Below are positions 48,147-51,546 of a stretch of DNA of 51,546 nt, one piece after another (position 1 is the stretch's first letter; the number at the start of each line of letters is the position of its first letter). Source of the DNA: an uncultured Planctomycetaceae bacterium (GTDB taxonomy: Bacteria; Planctomycetota; Planctomycetia; Pirellulales; UBA1268); contig CAJBCV010000381.1 of NCBI GenBank assembly GCA_903951635.1, positions 1 through 51,546 of the forward strand, given 5' to 3'. The position numbers and the translations under genes were made by a program. Below the pieces are notes generated by a model, which was given only the letters and a program-made list of their open reading frames with translations, made no database searches and was not told the DNA's origin.

Positions 48147-49195
48147 CCGGCTGCCTCCACCGCCGCGATCGCCTCGTCGGTGGCGCGGCTGAGGTCGTCA
48201 GCGGCGACGACGACCACGGCGTGGGGGCCACGGGCGCCGGTCTGATTCCCGCAGCGAAGTCGGGCGAGGAGCCGATCCTGGAGCCGCCCCAAATCGGCGG
48301 CAAGATCGGCGGCTGCGACGCGTTCGGCGAGCGTCCTTGGCGAGGCCCGTAGCATGATCGCGACGTGCGGCGTCACCGTCTTGGCCGTCACCGCGGCATG
48401 CTCGGCCGTGAAACGCCCCAAGCCCGTGGGCGAGAACGCGTCCTCGGCAGCCACCAGGAGCGAGCCGAGCCAGTAGTCGGCGACGGTGCCGTGGGGATCG
48501 TCGGGCCAGGTGGCGCTCTCCAGCGGCCGGGCACAGGCCGACAGCGCGGCGCTCCAGGCGGCGCTCTGCGAGCCGACGTTCGGCAGACCGGCGGGGCGTG
48601 GCCAGGGGAACGCGGCCGGCGCCTGGACGAGTCTGGCCAGCGTCGCGTCGGCGACGGCATTGGCCACTTCGGCGGCTCCCGATCCGGGAGCGCCGACGAT
48701 GGCGACATGGAGGTGCGCCTGCGAGATGTTGTCGAGGAGGTCGCCGAGGCTGCAGCAAGAGAGCGGGTGACGGAGGTCCGGGGCGATCTCCACGGCGGGC
48801 TCGAGGACGAACCGGCGCGTCGTCATCCGCGGATGGGGGATCGTGAGGGCCGAGCCCTCGACCACGTCGTTGTCGAGCACGAGTTGGTCGTAAAGAAGGA
48901 TGTCGAGATCGAGCGTCCGCGGCCCCCAGCGCTCCGTCCGGTCGCGATGGAGCGTGTTCTCGACGGCCGCGAGCACGCCGAGAAGTTCGTGGGGCCCGAG
49001 TTCCGTTTCGATCAGGCAGGCGCCGTTGAGGAACGGGGCCTGATCGGGCGGGCCTCCGATCGGCCGGGTTTCGCGATGGCGACTTACCGCGCGCATCGTG
49101 ATCCCCGGCATCACTCCGAGGAGTTCGATGGCCCGATCGAGCTGCTCGCGCCGGGCCCCCTGATTGGAACCGCATCCGATCAGGCAGCAGGCCAT
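48143..49195 (-). CDS. folK: HPPK (folate synthesis) fused to a degenerate deoxynucleoside-kinase-like domain
   Basis: Residues 1-150 are 6-hydroxymethyl-7,8-dihydropterin pyrophosphokinase: IGCGSNQGARREQL at the start, then ENTLHRDRTERWGPRTLDLD with the metal-binding Asp96 and Asp98 and the ALTIPHPRMTTRRFVLEP block. Residues 160-350 look like a P-loop kinase of the dNK type, but the Walker A region reads GAPGSGAAE (168-176), so the lysine and Ser/Thr that bind ATP are missing. A late VAIMLRASPRTLAERVA resembles the dNK LID region. GGGAG 8 nt before the ATG at 49195 fixes the start. It heads the folK-panC-lgt-membrane protein-CDGSH set. Confidence 0.85.
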   Translation of the reverse strand: MACCLIGCGSNQGARREQLDRAIELLGVMPGITMRAVSRHRETRPIGGPPDQAPFLNGACLIETELGPHELLGVLAAVENTLHRDRTERWGPRTLDLDILLYDQLVLDNDVVEGSALTIPHPRMTTRRFVLEPAVEIAPDLRHPLSCCSLGDLLDNISQAHLHVAIVGAPGSGAAEVANAVADATLARLVQAPAAFPWPRPAGLPNVGSQSAAWSAALSACARPLESATWPDDPHGTVADYWLGSLLVAAEDAFSPTGLGRFTAEHAAVTAKTVTPHVAIMLRASPRTLAERVAAADLAADLGRLQDRLLARLRCGNQTGARGPHAVVVVAADDLSRATDEAIAAVEAAG

Positions 49196-50166
49196 GTCGC
49201 ACTCCCTGCAGGTCCGGCGGGCGGGTCCCCCCCGCGGCGTGCGGGGGACGTCATCGGTCGACGGGGTCTCCAAGCGTTCGGGGTGATTGTTCCCCGCGCG
49301 TGGTCCCGCCGGCAAGCGCCGGCGCTAGGAACTTTTCCCGACCGAAGCCGATCGGAGGCCGGATCACAGCGGATCGCCGACGACCGTTCGCGGCATCCGG
49401 CCACGATCGGCATGATCCACAGCCAAGCAGGCAGGGAGCGTCTCAGCCTCCCCGACCGGGCCGGAAACCATCCCCTCTCCGGGACGGTGAGACGGGAAAG
49501 GTGGGGGGGACATCCAGGCCACGACCAAGGTCGTCGACATTCGCTCCCTCGTGTCGTCGCCCCCCAAGCTCTTTATCCCGTCGCACGGCGATCCGGACAT
49601 CGTTCCGGTTGCCACCGCGCTGCGTTTTGGTGCGGCCCAACATCCTCTGGTCTTGCTCCATTCGCCCGACATCAAAACCGCGGCTCCATCGTGGGAGACG
49701 CAGATCGTCAGGGCGGATGCAACCAACCAGTGCCGATCCTTCGGCGGATCGATCGCGATGCGTGGCGGAGAAACCCTTCCTCCGACAGGCATCGCGACCA
49801 ACCGTGGGCCACTTCGATTTCCACCGTCGATGATCTGCTTCGGAGCGGATCAGCGACCGTTCCATCGACGCTTCGGCGCCATTCTGTTGGGATGCGCTGG
49901 GTTGTCAAGCAGGAAGCTTTGCAGCCGCGCCACACGCGGAAAACAGCGGGGGCGGTTTGGCGCGGGAGCGTTGCTGGCGCCGCGATGACGAGGGTTGACA
50001 GCAGCGCCAGCATCGCTCGGGCGCTTCGGGCGGTGGCAGAGCCCTTGTCAGGCAGAGCCCGGGCGGACACAACTGTCGCTCGTGCGGGATCTTCGGGCGA
50101 TGAGCAGAGGTCGGAAGGAACGGCGCGGTACAGGTCGGCTCGACGAGCGCCGGTCGATTCGTCGCC
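49196..50166. other. 971-nt stretch without a supported gene
   Basis: Open frames on both strands overlap each other here and none resembles a known protein or has a convincing ribosome binding site. Base use appears less GC-rich than the flanking genes. It may be the remains of a lost gene, an untranslated region, or hold an RNA gene I cannot recognise. Confidence 0.5.
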
Positions 50167-51078
50167 ATGGTTCGGGATGACGCAGTCGGGGTGTTGTCGA
50201 TGGCTTCACGCGACGATCGCGAGAGTCGAGGCGAACGTGACCGTCGCGATGCCGCGGCGCCGTTGGAGGATGATCTCGACAGTCTGCTCCACGAGGTCGA
50301 CGCCGATCTCCGCGGCGCCGACGCGTCCCTGCCGCCGTTGCCGAGAGCGTCCGGGGACGACGGCCTCTCCACCGACGCGCCGGCTGCCGCCGACAGCTAC
50401 TGGGGGCTGTCGCGGATGCCGCTGACGAGCCTCGTGTTCATCCTTCCGCTCGTGCTCGCCTACGAAGGGGGCGTGTTGTTCCTGGGGAGGAGTTCGCCGC
50501 GAAACGGTGCCGACGTCTGGCTGCGGCATATCCTCGATGGGCTGGGATTCGGTGAGTATTTTCTCCTGCCCGTCCTCACGATCCTCGGATTGCTCGCCTG
50601 GCAGCATGTCGAATACGACCGCTGGCGATTCAGTCCGTGGGTGCTCGTCGGCATGGCAGCCGAGTGCCTCTTTCTCGCGGTCGTGCTCGTGGGGCTGGCA
50701 CGCCTGCAGAACCGGCTCTGGCCGCTCTTGCTCGGGCCGGGCATGGAGGGGATCTTCGCGCGATTCATCGGGTTCTGCGGGGCTGGGCTCTACGAGGAGG
50801 TGCTCTTCCGCCTCCTCATGCTGCCGGCCGTCGCTTGGGGGCTCGAGCGTCTCGGCACGCCACCGTCGTCGTCGCTGCCGTGGTCGGCCGTCCTCACGAG
50901 CCTCCTCTTCAGCGCCGCCCACTACGTCGGGCCGCTCGGCGACACCTTCCAGCTCTACAGCTTCACCTTCCGCACCATGGCCGGGCTTTTCTTCGCGCTC
51001 CTGTTCGTCGTCCGTGGATTCGGGATCGCGGCGGGGACGCATGCCGCCTACGACATGCTCGTCGCGCTTCTCCCCTGA
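50167..51078 (+). CDS. CPBP family intramembrane glutamic endopeptidase-like protein
   Basis: A membrane protein of the CAAX protease / bacteriocin-processing (Rce1-like) family. A hydrophilic, acidic N-terminus (about 80 residues) precedes about seven hydrophobic segments. Catalytic motifs are visible: EEVLFR (Glu210, Glu211, Arg215), SAAHY with His252, and GTHAAYD with His292 where the family usually has HxxxN/D. ATG at 50200 is an equally possible start that removes 11 residues. The gene stands alone between the gene-free stretch and a DUF2617 gene, and a perfect hairpin follows it. Its substrate is unknown. A second CPBP domain occurs in this window, inside the ABC fusion. Confidence 0.82.
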   Translation: MVRDDAVGVLSMASRDDRESRGERDRRDAAAPLEDDLDSLLHEVDADLRGADASLPPLPRASGDDGLSTDAPAAADSYWGLSRMPLTSLVFILPLVLAYEGGVLFLGRSSPRNGADVWLRHILDGLGFGEYFLLPVLTILGLLAWQHVEYDRWRFSPWVLVGMAAECLFLAVVLVGLARLQNRLWPLLLGPGMEGIFARFIGFCGAGLYEEVLFRLLMLPAVAWGLERLGTPPSSSLPWSAVLTSLLFSAAHYVGPLGDTFQLYSFTFRTMAGLFFALLFVVRGFGIAAGTHAAYDMLVALLP

Positions 51079-51097
51079 CGACCCGCGCCCTGACAAA

Positions 51098-51130
51098 CCG
51101 CGAAAAAAATGCAAGGCGTTTTTTTCGCGG
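51098..51130. terminator. perfect 12-bp A/T-rich hairpin between genes
   Basis: CCGCGAAAAAAA (51098-51109) and TTTTTTTCGCGG (51119-51130) pair perfectly around a 9-nt loop, 20 nt after the CPBP stop. The seven T in the 3' arm could act as the U tract, and the stem works in both directions. Confidence 0.6.
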
Positions 51131-51178
51131 CCGCTCGTGGTCGCGTTTCCCTTCGGCCGGCCGATCGAGGCAGTCGGG

Positions 51179-51207
51179 TTGGTGACCGCGGCGGGGATTT
51201 TTATACT
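51179..51207 (+). promoter_or_regulatory. candidate promoter of the DUF2617 gene
   Basis: TTGGTG (51179-51184), 17-nt spacer, TATACT (51202-51207). Transcription would start near 51214, about 80 nt before the GTG start at 51296. The -35 match is weak, the -10 strong. Confidence 0.5.
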
Positions 51208-51295
51208 TGGGCCTCGGCCCATGGCCTGCGGTGCACTGGTGGGAAGAAATCGACGCCGGCTTCTTCCGCGGATCGTTCAGAGGAGAGTCGCCCGC

Positions 51296-51546
51296 GTGCT
51301 GTCGGCCCGTCCCAAAGTCACCGACCTCGTCTTCCAGCTCTACGGGCGCGTCCTGCACCCGGAGTTGTTCGAGATCCATGCCACGCGCTCGATCGAGCGC
51401 GGCGGCTACTCGGCGAGCGTGTCGATCACCAGCGCCGGCCATGTCATCTGCTGGCGGAAGGATGGCCTCGTGCTCTCGGAGGTCGCGACGGCATCGACCG
51501 CACCGCTCCCCCAGAAGCGCAGGCTCTTCTCCTACCGGATCAGCGG
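51296..51546 (+). CDS. DUF2617-like protein, 3' end beyond the window
   Basis: Only the first 83 codons are present. The start MLSARPKVTDLVFQLYGRVLH, then PELFEIHATRSIERGGYSASVSI, AGHVICWR and LSEV resembles DUF2617 proteins, small planctomycete and cyanobacterial proteins of unknown function. GAGGAG 10 nt before the GTG supports this start. No signal peptide is seen, so it is probably cytoplasmic. Confidence 0.65.
   Translation, partial: MLSARPKVTDLVFQLYGRVLHPELFEIHATRSIERGGYSASVSITSAGHVICWRKDGLVLSEVATASTAPLPQKRRLFSYRIS

Noticed and set aside
49364-50070. Several open frames of 100-180 codons on both strands
   Set aside because: They overlap each other, lack ribosome binding sites and show no recognisable sequence pattern.

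Overview
The window is high-GC bacterial DNA with a planctomycete (Pirellulales-like) character. This rests on the families seen: a DUF1592/DUF1588 cytochrome-c protein followed by a DUF1552 protein, a DUF1559 pseudopilin-type protein, a DUF2617 protein, a type III glutamine synthetase and an ABC-permease/CPBP fusion. No rRNA, tRNA, CRISPR array, insertion sequence or prophage gene was recognised. The lineage is an inference from gene content.

Layout. 0-9 kb (+): S41 protease (5' end probably outside the window), glnN with rsmG overlapping it, then a DUF1592/DUF1552 pair. 9-15 kb: a LarA-like protein (-), a secreted Cys-rich protein (+), a DASS anion symporter (-) and ppdK (-), whose intrinsic terminator separates it from the symporter. 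15.5-24.2 kb (-): frr followed by six tightly packed ABC genes (three ATPase/permease pairs). The last of these is a 1080-residue chimera of ABC-2 permease, CPBP protease-like domain and a glutamate-receptor-like ligand-gated channel module. This is the most unusual locus in the window. 24.4-30.4 kb: a secreted alpha/beta hydrolase (+), then an APC-type permease, a small membrane protein and a DUF1559 protein (-). 30.7-35.6 kb: rpsB-tsf-pyrH (-) divergent from ilvN-ilvC (+), with candidate promoters for both directions. 36-41 kb: an accessory-looking cluster with an FkbM-like methyltransferase, an HTTM protein with a small membrane partner, a sulfotransferase, a second methyltransferase and a GT8 glycosyltransferase, possibly for surface glycan synthesis or decoration. 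41-45 kb (-): an RND/MMPL transporter overlapping an RlmI-like methyltransferase, preceded by a possible coupled 32-residue ORF. 45.3-49.2 kb (-): folK (fused to a degenerate kinase-like domain), panC, a divergent lgt, a small membrane protein apparently frameshifted at a C9 tract, and a CDGSH protein. 50.2 kb to the end (+): a CPBP protease-like protein and the start of a DUF2617 protein.

Most genes are metabolic or housekeeping and sit in short overlapping operons (ATGA, GTGA or TGATG junctions). Candidate promoters recur with a TTGACA-like box, a 16-18 nt spacer and a GACAAT/TAGATT/TATACT-like box. Long antisense reading frames are common because of base composition and were left out. All functions are read from the sequence by eye; no database search was run.
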